Shown here: in pieces, positions 23,462-35,429 of the stretch | Layout: each line of letters starts with the position of its first letter | Numbering within the stretch: position 1 is the first letter of the stretch | DNA from: Acorus gramineus | Lineage: Eukaryota > Streptophyta > Magnoliopsida > Acorales > Acoraceae | Length of the DNA stretch: 64,000 nucleotides | NCBI GenBank assembly: GCA_030737835.1 | Contig: CM060847.1 | Location: 20,123,727-20,187,726, forward strand | Direction: 5' to 3' | The notes under the pieces: model-generated | What the model saw: only the letters and a program-made list of their open reading frames with translations | The model's database searches: none | What the model was told of the DNA's origin: nothing | Translations under genes and position numbers: made by a program

Positions 23462-26400
23462 ATATTGAATGGTCATAGTTTAAAAACATGTGCGGACCCC
23501 ATACGTGGTTGTGTGCACATATGGTACATGCAGCCGCACATTGTGCATTTTATTTATTTTAAATTTTTGTTAGTATATGGACCGGGAGTTTGAACAAGGT
23601 TCAAACGCATGAAGTGCTCTTTCGGAATGAACCCCGTTCGAACGGGGTTTGAACATTTGAAGCCTAGAACAAACGCTGTTCAAACGGGTTTCAATGCCTA
23701 AAGGCTGGAATGAACCCCGTTTGAACACATGGGCGCACATGACCGCACATTGATGGCACATGCGGATGCCTGGGCGCACATTGATATGTGTGGCCAAACT
23801 AATAGTTGTCTATTTCTACCAAACATGAAGGATGCTAATATCCGTTTGGAGGAAGTGGTTTAGGTTAATTGTAATTAATCCTGCCATAATGAATTTGATT
23901 CTGCATGTTATCTCCTGTTCTTGTATGGAGTTCATCACATTGAACATTTTTTTTCGAGAATGGCTTTTGCACATGTATGTTTTCCATTTTTATGTTTCTA
24001 AACAGTCTGACATATCAGTGTTTTCTGATCCAGGGATGAAATGCTCTTTCATTAAAGTTTGCTGGCTAGATGTCCTCCTCAGCCTTATTGAAGATTTCCT
24101 GGTTGAGAAGGAAGTTGTATTTTATAATTACATGTCAAGCTTGACAGTGGATTCTGTTGATTCAGACCATAGGGCTTCTATTTCTGATGGGCTGGATGTT
24201 TGCTTCTCATCAAAGGTGGCCAAATTTGAGCATTTGGTGGCTGGAAGCAATATTCTTGCATCCATCTGTTTAGCCATCAACCGAACTGGTTTTCTTTGGG
24301 AGATTTCTTATAAAATGTTGCGACTATGCAGAAGTGATTGTTCTTGGATATTGAAAATATTGCATGTTTTTGCTTCAGCATGTGGACAGAATTTTCTTTC
24401 TTTGAGTAACTTGAGTTATGTTAGAGCTTCCATAAAGTCCATTGTTTTCCTCCTCGAGAAGGGGGATGAGTCTTGCTTCTCTCTATGTCATCTTCATTCA
24501 ACAAATGAGAGAGCTTACAGTTTTCCTCCCTGTGAGCAATGTCCATTTGCCGAAGATACAGTTTGCATTGATGAACTTGTGTCAATGCTTTTGGGAGAGT
24601 TGCAGGGTTATACTGTGTCTGGGATCCAACCTGTTCGTCCGAGACGTATGATTGCTACACCAGTATCTACAGAGTCATCCTCAATCAGAGGTGCGGAACA
24701 ACTTTTGAAAGATCTTGAAATTTATAGTCCCGGCTGCCAGGATGCTTGTTCATTTATTTTTGAGGAGCTGACTGTGCAGCAATCTGATCAAGCAGTTGGC
24801 GAAATTTTCTTTAAGTTCATGGATATTGTTTCCTTATTAGAGCTGGTTGGATGTTACAAGGTATGCAGTTTTCCTTATTTTGTTAACATATCATTTGCAG
24901 TTTGTTAATCAGGTTATCTTATTTGGTTCCAATCTTCTTAAAAATGATAACAGTCATTTTCTTTTGAATTTTATCATGATAAGATGTATTAAATTTGCCT
25001 TTCCATATAATCCATCTCAATATAGGTAATTCTGGTGCTAAAGATCTTATTTTGTTTGTACTCAGAGTTGGAGCTGGACGTATAACAATATTGTTTCCCC
25101 TGTTGTGAACTTGCTTAAACATTGTCCTTTGGAAGACGTTTCGTCTGTGCTGCTTATGCTGGTCGGTCAGCTGGGAAGGTATGATTACTTAGTTACTGCA
25201 ATAAATATTTGTGTGGTTTTTTTCTTCTTAGGAGTTGAATTTTGTTCTTCATTGACATCTGTATTTTGTAAATTAGTGGGCCCTTCTACTATTGTTAATG
25301 ACTTATTGCTGTGTATTTGCAGTAAGTATTTAAACCAGGAATGATTATTTTCAGCTCCACATATCATCTTATCTCTTTTTTGAAGTACATTACTATGATT
25401 GAAGGGTCTTTCTCAAAATGTCCTACCTTTTGAATTACTTATGTTTTATGTCACAAGGCATGTGATTTTATATGGACAACTTGATATAACTCAACCCAAT
25501 TAGCACATGTACAGGATAATAATGGATCTTGAATTGCCATTTGAGATCTTACATATAGTTTCACTTCTTAAGGACAGGGCAAGCATAGTGTCACTTCTTA
25601 AGATTTGGGTAATATTCTTTGTGGGGGAGGATGCATCTACAAGTATCATTGGGGCAGGTGGGGATTATTATAACATTGCTTTCTCTGTTTGGACGTGTGG
25701 GGTTAGTTCGTTTTGTTTAGGGTTTTGTTGGTTTAATTTAGTTGGAGATCCTTGTCTCCATTGTTTGAGGGGCTTTTCTGAATTGATCTCATCAGGGGAG
25801 CTCCTAACTTTCGGAAAAAATCTCTTTCATATGTGGTTAATTATGAAATTTTTATGTATTTTGTTTTCTTTCTTTGACAAATTCACTAGGATGTACAGGA
25901 GGCACTCAGTGTCGTGCCTGCTAAACTTTGACAATTATGTATGATACATGTATTAAGATCGTATTACAACTCCTTTGTTTATACTAATTTTTCTTGCTAT
26001 TTTTTTTGTAAGCAATAACCACTTCTATTGATTATGCTATATACACATTAATACTTTCTCAACTCTCACGTTGTATACCTAAAACATTAATGATACTGTT
26101 GTTGGAACTGCTTATTCAGATTTATAGACATGTATTTATGCTGTATGGATGTGTGCCAAACGTACAATATAATGTAATTGTTTTAAAATGCTTAGAGATT
26201 TGCTCAACTTCTTTTTCTTTTCATTTATTCAGAATAGGAATTGATTCTGGTGGGGAACGAGCAGGGCTTTCTGAGCTGGAATCTTGCCTTTTGTCATACC
26301 TGGACATAGAGAATAGAGGGAAAAACAGATATGCAATTGAATTCGCTGCTTTCAGTGCTTTGGTTGGTCTCCTCCCATTAAAATTTCAAGAAATCGTCGA

Positions 26401-26488
26401 GAGTAATTTGGAATCATCAGTTGATTATTCCTCTCATGCCAACATCGTTAAGAATTGGTTTTCTCATCTGAGCAGAGAGCAACAGTGA
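17574..26488 (+). CDS. MEE22: MEE22/EMB1611-like protein (maternal effect embryo arrest 22), nine exons
   Basis: The inferred exons are 17574-17627, 17727-17841, 19638-20731, 20916-22653, 22747-22969, 23202-23344, 24034-24860, 25066-25178 and 26233-26488. All junctions are GT-AG and in phase, giving 1520 residues. The N-terminus is MAADVVSDVSQTKCCCDA. Residues 57-420 are a long Lys/Glu/Arg-rich coiled coil beginning AYEEQLARAKLEKESRQ. Residues about 421-1000 are low-similarity and Ser-rich, and include KRKR near 640. The C-terminal 500 residues are a leucine-rich helical region (LLMLVGQLGR, then ending WFSHLSREQQ). Order and end motifs match plant MEE22/EMB1611, required for embryo and shoot-meristem development in Arabidopsis. 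The biochemical role is unclear. The exon 6/7 choice uses the acceptor at 24033 because the upstream AG at 24005 would give an immediate stop. No inactivating change was seen. Confidence 0.85.
18851..18992. repeat. Long poly-C tract in intron 2
   Basis: About 80 consecutive C residues are followed by C runs broken by A or T. The tract lies in intron 2 of the MEE22 homologue. Homopolymers of this length are uncommon in plant DNA and prone to sequencing or polishing error, so the true length is doubtful. Confidence 0.9.
19432..19455. repeat. Poly-A tract in intron 2
   Basis: A run of about 24 A residues follows a short segment of ordinary composition (19270-19431). It might be the tail of a short retroposed sequence, but no target duplication was seen. 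Confidence 0.6.
22991..23044. repeat. (CA)n microsatellite in intron 5
   Basis: About 27 CA units lie 20 bases after the exon 5 donor of the MEE22 homologue. Confidence 0.95.
23431..23800. repeat. Fold-back-like cluster in intron 6 (AT repeat plus GTTTGAAC/GTTCAAAC palindromes)
   Basis: After an AT dinucleotide tract (23431-23455) the intron holds alternating GTTTGAAC and GTTCAAAC words. It includes a perfect 20-bp palindrome at 23630-23649 (AACCCCGTTCGAACGGGGTT). The cluster is flanked on both sides by CGCACAT/CACATGCGGA-type words in inverted relation. It has no coding capacity and may be an unclassified fold-back element. Confidence 0.5.
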
Positions 26489-27110
26489 GCAACAGTCCTT
26501 GCTGTTGAACCATTTTCCAACATGCTGATGTACATAAAATCGATGTGCTTTAGTGGCGTGGTTGGCTCCAATATTTCAAGGTTAAACTTCCATGCAGACA
26601 AATGTCATGCTTGTAGTTGGTTAGACCGATGATATGCCAAGACAATGCGAGGGAATTGTTTCTGAAGTTTTCTAGCAGGATCTTTCAGCAGACAACATGA
26701 GATTATTGATAATGAGTTCGATTTGTTGTCATATGCACTGAAGGTTTGTTTAATTCTATGCTACATTTTTTTATCCGCTCAGTGTTTTACTGATTTGAAT
26801 CAGACCCTTGTTTCATAGTTGCTTAATATGTTTAATGATTGAAACAACAGGTCCTTGAATCAAAGATCAGTGAGGTTTAATGGAAGATGGGTTGTCAGGT
26901 TGGTACTATGTTTTTTTTTTTTTTGGGTGGAATTTATGGTTCATTCAGTTATAGATGGGTATTCAGGTAAATGCCACTTTGAGGAGATGCATTTGAGTTG
27001 AAGAGAAACCTGGACGTAAGATTCTCTGTGGGACCGCAAGAGAGTAAATGTGTGTATGTATTTGATGCTGTGAGGGAAGTGTTCTTTTGTATGTTAATAT
27101 ATATGTAACG
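26489..27110 (+). other. Likely 3' UTR and downstream flank of the MEE22 homologue
   Basis: No other gene begins here. A possible UTR intron (GTTTGT at 26744 to CAG near 26850) is suggested by good splice-like ends. No strong AATAAA was identified, so the transcript end is not fixed. Confidence 0.3.
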
Positions 27111-28200
27111 TGGTCAAATGGCAGCTGATAGATCTTTGGATGAGATTTTTAAGCACTCACATTTTTGTTAATTACAGTGAGTGATAAACTTCCCTCTACT
27201 GGTGACTTAATTGTACCAATTACATAACTGATCCCTCTCAACTTTCAGAATCTCTACTCCAATATCCGATTTGGATGCAATCAGAAAATCTGCAAGCACT
27301 TCCAAACTTCCAGGGGATTTGTATACACTTAGTGGGTGATATTTTTGGTGATAGATTGTAGATCTCTTAAAAAATGACTTGTATTTACTTGGAGGTCATT
27401 TTTTTTCTCCAACATTTGAAGGGTAGTCTCCATAGAGTGCGCGGGGACAGTCTCGCAGACAATCTATATTCCTTAATGGTCATGTAGTGAAGTATACATC
27501 TCTTTAGCAAAATTTTCATGCTTTTAATTCAATGACACGGTAATGTATATAATTTATTTCATAAAAATATATATTTTATTAAATTAAGTTTACTATTTTA
27601 GAACAAAAGTAAATATTATGTCGAACTGTTTGCGGGACAGCCCCGTACTGGCCCTCACATTGTTCCCCTATATGTTAAGATTTGCATTTCTTATAGGTTT
27701 GTCTTTTGTTTTAAATAACTAAATGGGAAATCACATGTTTGAAATTAAAAAAAGGAAAATGATTGACAAGTCCAATTCATATGCCCACATAGTAGTGTTC
27801 ATGTTACTCAAAATATCCTTTGCATGTATTTGACTTCGTAATTAATGGCGTAGTTAGGATAATGAGAAGGTAATTAATAACATAATTCATGCGCATGGGG
27901 TAATTAATTCTGTTTTTTCTTTTTTTAAATTTGAACATTTGAACCGTCTCATTCATTCTCTTGAAAAAATTTGTTTTTTTTTTGTTCAGGCCATTCAGAG
28001 TAGGTTATAAGCTTTTTTATCTGATCCTCATTAAATCATTGAATAATTTTGGACACTTGTCTGTCGATTCAGGTTTGATGCATGTTTATTGTATTTGTTT
28101 TCAATTATTTCACTATTTTTTTCAATTTTTATATGTTAATTATTTTTTTTTGAACAATATGTGAAACGTGGTTCTCAACATGGTATATCAGTTGCTTAAC
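27111..28200. other. Intergenic; possible MITE fragment
   Basis: At 27440-27650 a stretch begins CAGTCTCGCAGACAATC and ends AACTGTTTGCGGGACAG. These ends are partly inverted and flank AT-rich DNA containing GTATACATCTCTTTAGC. It may be a short TIR element. Nothing else was recognised. Confidence 0.3.
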
Positions 28201-28204
28201 ATTT

Positions 28205-29065
28205 TGAATGTTAGTTACATATTTAACCCATTATTTGATTTTTTTCTTTTCCACTTATTTTTTTGGTTTGGCTTTTTTTTTGTAAAATGTAACTAAATTA
28301 TTAAATGTTTTTCTAAGTAATACTAGTTACATTGACAAATGTATAGTAACTACCTCGCGGGGCAACCTAATTGTGAAACAAAGTTTCATTCCAAAATATT
28401 TAGTGGAACTATGAGTTTTATTATTCCATTTTTTGTTTTTATGTTTTTCTTTTTTTAAGTTATTGTAACAGTACATTAGCTTTATTTGATAATTATTTGC
28501 ATTTTAATCTCGGAAATGCTGTGGAATCAGTTACATTTTTTGCGGATGGCAGTGTGCAGAAAGATATCATTGTTGAAGTTGAGAAGCAATGTGCAGAAGC
28601 ATTTGCTCAAAGTGTTGAAATGACATTTGATACAGAAGAAGATGTACAGAAGCATTTACTCTAAATGTTGGAATGACATTTTTGAATAGTTAGATACAAA
28701 TGAGTACGAAGATATTTCCTTTGTAACATAAAATAGTTACATAGTATATAAGTTAGTTACATTTGCTTAACAGTAACAACAACAAACACGTAATGATTAA
28801 GGAAATATAAATCACGAGATAGATAGGCACAAACTAAACAAATGTAGAGGATAATATCACATTGTCAATTAAGTTACATTTAGAATGTCATTATCATTAT
28901 ACAACTCAATAAACATAATTCTTTCTACTAGTTAGTTACATTCTTTCTAACAATAGTTAGTTACATTTCAAATAAAATTATATTTCCCAGCACACTGTCA
29001 TAGTCAGTTACATTTGTTGAACATTTATATACACCAGAACAACTTATAGTTAGTTACATTTACTA
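28205..29065 (+). repeat. Cluster of ten same-strand AGTTACAT motifs
   Basis: The word AGTTACAT occurs at 28213, 28325, 28529, 28735, 28755, 28872, 28934, 28959, 29006 and 29052 on the plus strand, and once inverted (28288). Five are extended to GTTAGTTACAT. Spacing is irregular, so this is not a simple tandem repeat. Inside it, 28545-28665 reads as a coding-like fragment (VEVEKQCAEAFAQSVEMTF) that I cannot place. Confidence 0.7.
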
Positions 29066-29214
29066 CAAGGTTTGATTATGCATAGCAGTACTGTTAAGAA
29101 AAATCAAAATATATGTTGCTGATTGATAAGCATATTAATTATACATTAAAACCCCTTAATCTAATTTTTTATATCCTTATTTATGTATAATAATAACTAA
29201 TATTAAGAATTCAT

Positions 29215-29466
29215 GTGTTATTGCAGGTAATTGACTTAAATGATGATTATCAATACAAGATATGCTACAAATCAATTAAAGATGTGAAGGAGAATCAAGA
29301 GTTTCTAGAAGATTCTTATGGAAAAAAGATTTGGTTAAGATTGAATAAAAATCAATCCAATCAAATATATTCTTCAAAATCTTATCCCACTGTTTTGATT
29401 ATCACTTTTGCCTCAAGTAAGATAATTTCAAGATCTACAAATCACTATTTCATGAAGATTTCATAA
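29215..29466 (+). other. Unidentified 83-codon open frame
   Basis: The frame starts MLLQVIDLNDDYQYKICYKS and has a fairly even amino-acid composition, preceded by a plausible splice acceptor (TTGCAG at 29221). No family is recognised and no partner exon was found. It may be a pseudogene fragment. Confidence 0.2.
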
Positions 29467-29499
29467 TTCCATCTTATTACGGGTCAAAAAGCCATCTGA

Positions 29500-30720
29500 A
29501 GATTCTGCAAAAAATCAATGACGGAAATTAAATCTAAACTTCATATGAAGAAGGTTGAGGCCAATCTTAACTACCCAATCTTAACCACCCAATATATTAC
29601 AAATAAGTGGTTGAGATTCAAGAGCTGGAGGCTATAAAAAGAAGACATGTGAATAGAAAATAGGGGGAAAGGAGGCACAAAGACAATCAAAGGAGAAGAA
29701 GGATTTAGTGAAATTCAAATGTCTCAATTCCCGAGCCATCGCACCAAAAACTCGAGTTCCTTTTGGATTCCCTTCTTGAAAGAGTTTTGCTTTGTTTTTG
29801 TTTTTCTTTTCATCTCATATATTTTGATTCTTGTATTCTATTAGATCTGAATTTTAATATTAATTTTGTGTTTTTATTTTCAAGAACTTTTTAATAATAT
29901 GATGTCTTTTATTTTTCTTTTCTTTCATTTGATCATGTCTTCTAGTAGCTAAATCTTCAACTAGGGTTGAAGATGAAATCATGCAATGCTAGTTTAGGAT
30001 TTTATATTTAGATCTGAATTCTCCATATTATTTGTTTTATTGAGTATCAATATCTCCTTCAATTCTCTTTTGAAACCTTTTATGTGAATTTCTTATTACC
30101 TTCTTCAAAAATCTCTTTTATTTGATTTGATAAAATATGCTTTGATTGAGTTCTATGATATTTTATGCTCTTCTTAACATGTTGAATATTGAGTTGGTAG
30201 ATTTTATAAAGGGAAGGGAGATAGATCATTCTATTGGGTTTTCATAAATCAAGGTTTTTAATCATAGAATCAACTTCAAGGATCTCGATCTTGTTTAGGG
30301 TTTGATATGGTATGCTTGGTTAACTATTTGATATCTTATTCTCTTCCTAATATGTGAATATTGAGATGATTGTTTTGATTTCAAATATGATTTTATGAAA
30401 TAATTAATATGATTTTAAATATATATTTTCCGATTGGTATTTGATTAACGTCAATATTGATTGAGTTATATGGTGGAGTTTCATAATTGAATATAATCCC
30501 TAAATTGGTATTGCATGGTGGATTCTAAAACCCTAGTTATCTTTTCATATTAATATTCTCTTTTTAATAATAATAATAATAATAAAAACTTCATCAATCT
30601 TTCTTTCTAGTTCGATTAGTTAAATTGATTAATAATCTGATTTGAACAATTCTATGTGGGTTTGACCTGTATTTGTTAGATCTATACTTCTGTAACGATC
30701 CGTGCACTTGCGGTAATTAA
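29500..30720 (+). mobile_element. LTR/leader remnant of an LTR retrotransposon
   Basis: A TATA-like CTATAAAAAG at 29634 is followed by a long T-rich region with GTAGCTAAATCTTCAACTAG, GGGTTGAAGATGAAATCATG and, near the end, GATCCGTGCACTTGCGGTAA. This series resembles the R-U5 part of large plant LTR retrotransposons. No gag-pol follows and no ends or target duplication were found. A (TAA)n run lies at 30566-30588. Confidence 0.4.
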
Positions 30721-31346
30721 TAACAACTCAAAAAATTCAATCACTGATGAAATTTGAAAACACTCATCTGATTTTTTCAGCTACATTTCAATAACAAACA
30801 TAAAAAAAAAAATTTAATCATCCATTTTAGATTTCTGTAAAAAAAAATAAAATACTTTTGTTAATATTAAAAAAAAAACCGTAAAAAAAAAATCCATGTA
30901 ATCAACACCATCATCAAATACAACATATACGTTTTGTGAAATAGCAAAAAAAGGTTTCACACCCATTTTTTGGCCGTAGAAGAACCTTCAGATGAAATGT
31001 TTTGTTTCAAATCGATTCTTCAATGATATAATAGGTCTTCTTCGACGTTTTACATAAGAGGGTTTTTTTTTTCACTTATATTTTCAATTCAAATTTTATA
31101 TTTGAAAACCAACAAATCTTTTAATCAGATTCGAAACGCTGAGAAGAACAGTTGTCAGTGGGAAAAAAACGGAAAAAGAGGGGAAAACATGGAAACCAGA
31201 GTAGGTATTAATTAGGGGTATTTTAGTATTTAGCTTTTTTGTCATTTTGTAAAAAACAACTACACAGCCAATAAAATGTTGACACATCAAGGGGCCTGTG
31301 GGAGAGGCCTATATGTTGGGGCCTGTGTAGCAAAGCTGTTAGAAAA
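30721..31346. other. AT-rich spacer
   Basis: No gene or repeat structure was recognised. Confidence 0.4.
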
Positions 31347-31637
31347 AAGATATACACAACCCCAATCGCAGTCTATCCAGTTTTTCTTTTTTTTAAAAAA
31401 ATTCATACACTTACCTTTTGAAGTGCATGCTGTTATATGAAATGAAGTATATACTGAGATACATTATAATATTTTTTTTTCATAATGAAAAAATAAAAAA
31501 TTAATTTGGGCCATATATTATGATAGGACTCATACGCTATGATAATGCAATATATATTATGTTATACTGCATTATCATAGCTTATGTGGCTGCAAAACGG
31601 ACTGCAAAAAAAGACTGCGTGTATCAGCGCTCTTCAA
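31347..31637 (+). mobile_element. M1-family MITE-like element, best-preserved copy
   Basis: The block starts AGATATACACAACCCCAATC and ends GACTGCGTGTATCAGCGCTC. It aligns along its length with 2185-2437. It contains a nested inverted repeat around CATACGCTATGATAATGCAA ... TGCATTATCATAGC that could fold as a hairpin. It has no coding capacity. Confidence 0.65.
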
Positions 31638-32326
31638 ATTATATTGCAGGGACATTGATATTGAGTGTTGTTGGTGCGTGCTGTTTAGACAACTATATTA
31701 AGTGCACCTGATCAGGGTGTTAAAGAAGGCAATTAACATGCATGCTGAACTTGAATTCCAACAATTAGCACATATATTGCATGCTAAGTTTTGTTGGTGC
31801 ATGTTGTTTGTACAACTAAATATTAAGTGCACCTGATCAGGGTGTTATAAAAGTCAATAAACATGTATGCTGAACCGAACAATGCAACAACTCCTCGAAG
31901 GATCAAGATAGTTGAATTCTCCCTCTCACTAGAAAACCAGCTCAGACAAAAAGGCCCAAATCTTTCAAAGTTGCTTAACAGACTGAACAACCAGAACTGA
32001 TAAGATTATGATAATTTCAATGGAGTGTCTGAATTATATCAACTCAAGTCAGAAACTTCACTACAGCCAGCCAATCACTTTCAAGAGAGACTCGCTTCCA
32101 GCCACAGAACTAGATTATGTGGCCAGCCAAATAGCTTCTAGGCATTCAGCTAGATATCGAGAGGTGGGGAGACCACATAAACAAAGTCCAGAGAGCATGA
32201 GCGACTGTGTGCTATCCAAATTGTCTGTCTGTCCAATAACACTAAAGAATGGTTAATTTGGGTTTGTTTTTATTTTATTTTTTCTGTGTGAGACAAATTC
32301 CGACTGAGTGTTTTAACACCTTCCCC

Positions 32327-32364
<38 letters not shown>

Positions 32365-32940
32365 ACGCAGCAAGGCACAATAGAGAACACACAAAATAGA
32401 CCCCCACATGACTTGAACACTCACTTGCCTCCAAAGAAAAGAAGAATATGGAATATGGTCACATTTTATTCCTCTCTCAGTTCAAGTGCATCAATTGTGA
32501 AGGTGTAATGCATAGATGAAGCTGACCCCATTCAGCCGGGTGATGTGATCCAGAGAATCTGTGGGCCAATGAATATGTGTCACATAAGATGATACAAAAT
32601 TATTTAAGATGAATATACATGGATTACTTTCATGTAATTTTAATTAAAATAAGAGAAATGTTTTAAAAAAATAATTTTGTGTCATGTACTTGTCACTCGC
32701 TTATTGGCCTACGTAAGAATTATCTGTACATGTATACGAGGATATGAACTCACCAACCAGGCATCCATCACACGTACAACAGTATAAGCGTTGTGATGAT
32801 ACTAACTCCGTAGTCCAACTTTATCAATACTGAATTAATAAAGGAAGTGTTTTCAATTGATTATACTGGAATGATTGATGATATGATCACATGTAGTGTA
32901 GTGGATGGATCAGCTCTTCCAAGAAGGTAAAGGAAAGCAC
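31638..32940 (+). repeat. Segmental repeat, copy A (upstream DNA of a former thaumatin-like gene)
   Basis: Parts of this segment recur at 42028-42437, 47611-47725 plus 63051-63830, and (inverted) 43444-43870. Landmarks are GCACCTGATCAGGGTGTTA, GACTCGCTTCCAGCC and CACATGACTTGAAC. It holds an internal duplication (31668-31750 and 31793-31876) and a CT tract (32332-32362). Positions 32590-32935 match, inverted, the DNA beyond the truncated thaumatin-like promoter copy, so the segment probably once lay upstream of such a gene. Confidence 0.75.
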
Positions 32941-33352
32941 ACAATCACACAATTTCTGGATCCCTTTTCTTACATGAGTTGGCTAGCAGGCAGGAAAATC
33001 TGGTATTGTTGCCATAGCAAACAATATTAGAAATGTAGAATTCATGCAAGGGCCGTAACAAACACCATACTGTAGCACTGGTGATTTCTTGTGCCACTGA
33101 GATTGCATTTCGAAAATGAGTTTAGATAGAATTTGAAGATTCTAATTTTATTCCAAATGCTCCCAGCGTTCACAGCTTTTGCAGAAAGTGAAAAACATAT
33201 TTTAGTTATAAAAATATGCTCAAGCGAAAAGTTATTTTTTAAATCTGTTTTCATATGCTACCTAAACCTAGCTTGAGAATTGAGCCTAATGCACACCATC
33301 ATGAGGCAAAACTCATGCTATCAATGTTTGATTTTTGTTGCCGGGCAAATGT
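32941..33352. other. Spacer
   Basis: No gene recognised. The homology to the other segment copies ends here. Confidence 0.4.
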
Positions 33353-33590
33353 CACTACAAGAAAAATCATTTTTTGCGACGAATTATTTGCGACGTATTA
33401 CACAAACCGTCGCAAAAGATCATAATTTTGACGGTGAATTTTGGGAGTCGCAAATACCTTTCTGCTTTTGCGGTGATCGAGTTGAGCCGCTGTTAAAAAA
33501 TTTATTTGCGACGGGTTTGTTATGCCATCGCGAGAAATGTATTAGTTGCGACAGAATACTATCCGTTGCAAATACCTAATTTTTTTATCC
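33353..33590. mobile_element. CACTA (En/Spm) element terminus with subterminal repeats
   Basis: The sequence begins CACTACAAGAAAAATCA, the diagnostic plant CACTA terminus. It continues with TTTGCGACG / CGTCGCAAA subterminal words in both orientations up to about 33560. The opposite terminus is not clear: a degenerate TTTTTTTCACTTGTG near 33603 may be its relic. If so, this is a non-autonomous element of about 260 bp. Confidence 0.7.
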
Positions 33591-33691
33591 AACCATTCAT
33601 TTTTTTCACTTGTGATTAGAGCCATCTGATCTTCCTGTATATGTATTAAAACAAAGAGACTGAAATGGGAGAGAGAGAGAGAGAGGCGGAG

Positions 33692-34040
33692 ATGGTTCAC
33701 AGTGCTTTCGACACGGCAGAGCTCATACGGGGCTGCTCGTCCCGGATCGACTGCGTCTCCATGTACGGCTCCAAGATCCTCCTCGGCACCTACTCCAGCT
33801 ACCTCCGCATCTTCGCCTCTTCCACCTCCTTCGACGCCTCTGACGGCTCCAACGACGGCGACGTCCGGGGGGCGCCGTATGTTGTGGATCAGGAGGCCGC
33901 CCCGTACGTCGTGGATCGGGGTTCTGGAGGAGGTCTGTGGGCGGAGGGAGCTCCTCTTGTCGCTGTCGGAGTCCGTCGCCTTCTACCCCCTCCCGAATCT
34001 CGAGGCGTTCGCGGCGATCGCAAAGACGAAAGGGGCGAAC
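33692..34040 (+). pseudogene. VPS39-like (vacuolar sorting protein 39) first-exon fragment, frameshifted
   Basis: The frame from ATG 33692 gives MVHSAFDTAELIRGC and IDCVSMYGSKILLGTYSSYL, the N-terminus of the citron-homology/beta-propeller domain of plant VPS39, a HOPS-complex subunit that acts in vacuole fusion. Near 33890-33930 the homology moves to another frame, which continues CGRRELLLSLSESVAFYPL and NLEAFAAIAKTKGANV up to a donor-like GTAATT at 34041. A near-duplicated PYVVD-coding segment (33878-33920) marks the break. No later VPS39 exons follow. The sequence is GC-rich and little decayed, suggesting a recent partial gene copy. A GA repeat precedes the ATG. Confidence 0.75.
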
Positions 34041-35429
34041 GTAATTGTTTCAACTTTTTTTTTTCTCCGAGACTTGTCAATTTGTTGCCTGTCTTTAGAT
34101 TCTTTGTTTATCCTCTGTTGTTTTTGGGGTTTTGAAGAGGGAACTGAGTGGAATCAGATCTTTAAAAGTCTCTATGTGATGTGGCTCATTGAAACGATTC
34201 AATGATTGTCATTAAACAATTTAGGTGAAATTTTGATTCTATGTGAAATTTGTGTGTCCATAGGGGTTCAGTTTGAGGGAAAAAAACACTAATTTTTTTA
34301 GTTTAATGGGAGAGCTATTTTTCAATTTTATGATATTTTTCAGTATGTTTTTTATTCATACATTCACTTGTATATGTTGGGAAAAAGTGACAAATAGAAT
34401 AACTGTTCTTTTTCAGAATACTCGAATTGATTGCTAAGGAACAAGAGATGGAGGAGCTAAAGGCACTTGAGGCCCGCAGGGCGCGTTGAGTTGGAGGAAG
34501 AGCAGAAGAAAGCTGCAAGGAGAAAGTAACTTGTTCTTCTTTCATTCTTACACTGATATTTCTTTTATGTGATATTGTTTGTATTTGTTGTTTATGAATC
34601 ATGATGATGCCCTTCCTTTAGACAAAGTCTTATATCGCAGTAGTCCTGGAATTGCATACATGTTTCTATTTTAAATAGGTGCAGTTTTGGAGTGATTTTG
34701 GTTTATTGAATGCTTGGATAAACAAATAAAAAAAAACTGGATAAAAAGAAAAAGAATGTAACTGTCCCCATTTCCAATGAGAGTTGTTAATTATTCATGT
34801 ACCATTCTTGTATGAGTAATGTTATGGATCACTTCATGTTTCTTTGTTGTTCTTATATATCTAGAGATCAAGAGATCTATATATGACTTCTCTGTTAATG
34901 GGAGAGCTATGTCCTATGACTTTCCTCACATGGTACTGGTTGGTGCATTTTCCTCTGCCATTCTCTACATGTTTTATTTGAACAAAGTACCTTTGCCATT
35001 CTCTACATGTTAGTGAGTTATCCAACGTGGGTTTGATGGGCATTGAGTAAAAAGAGAGCGGTCCATGTTTGAGTCTTTATCATAAGGTTGCTATTCCACA
35101 AGCAATTTGATTTCTCATTGGGCAGATTATTAGATCCCCTTTGACAACAGATTACGATTTCTGGTTAAGAATAGAATATTGTAATACCCATTAATTTACC
35201 TAACTTTTATCTTTGTAAATTTGATAGGTTAGTCTTGTAATATGAAACACTTCCTGCTTTAATTAGTTGTTCTTTAACATAATCATACTCTTCTTTTAAA
35301 TATCAAATTTATCTTAAAAGAAAATGTTTAGTAATATAAAAGAGATTAGAGGGGTAATTGATGCAGTTATTTTATGGGCCTTGGGTTTGAGAAACTAGAC
35401 ATTGAGAAGGGATGTTGATATACTCAATC
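34041..35429. other. Intergenic; two short coding-like fragments
   Basis: At 34420-34488 (+) the peptide LIAKEQEMEELKALEARRAR follows a splice-acceptor-like TTTTTCAG and ends at a stop. The next frame continues VELEEEQKKAARRK. At 34864-34985 (+) another open piece reads IKRSIYDFSVNGRAMSYDF and a hydrophobic helix, then a short duplication (CCATTCTCTACATGTT twice). They may be exons of one decayed gene, but I do not recognise the family. Confidence 0.3.

Noticed and set aside
24001..24033. Alternative exon 7 acceptor after AACAG at 24005
   Set aside because: Joining there gives an immediate in-frame TGA; the AG at 24032-24033 keeps the frame.
25507..25944. 145-codon frame between exons 8 and 9 of the MEE22 homologue
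   Set aside because: Exon 8 (phase 2) joins exon 9 directly in frame with family-like sequence. This frame has no matching splice phase or similarity and contains a local duplication.
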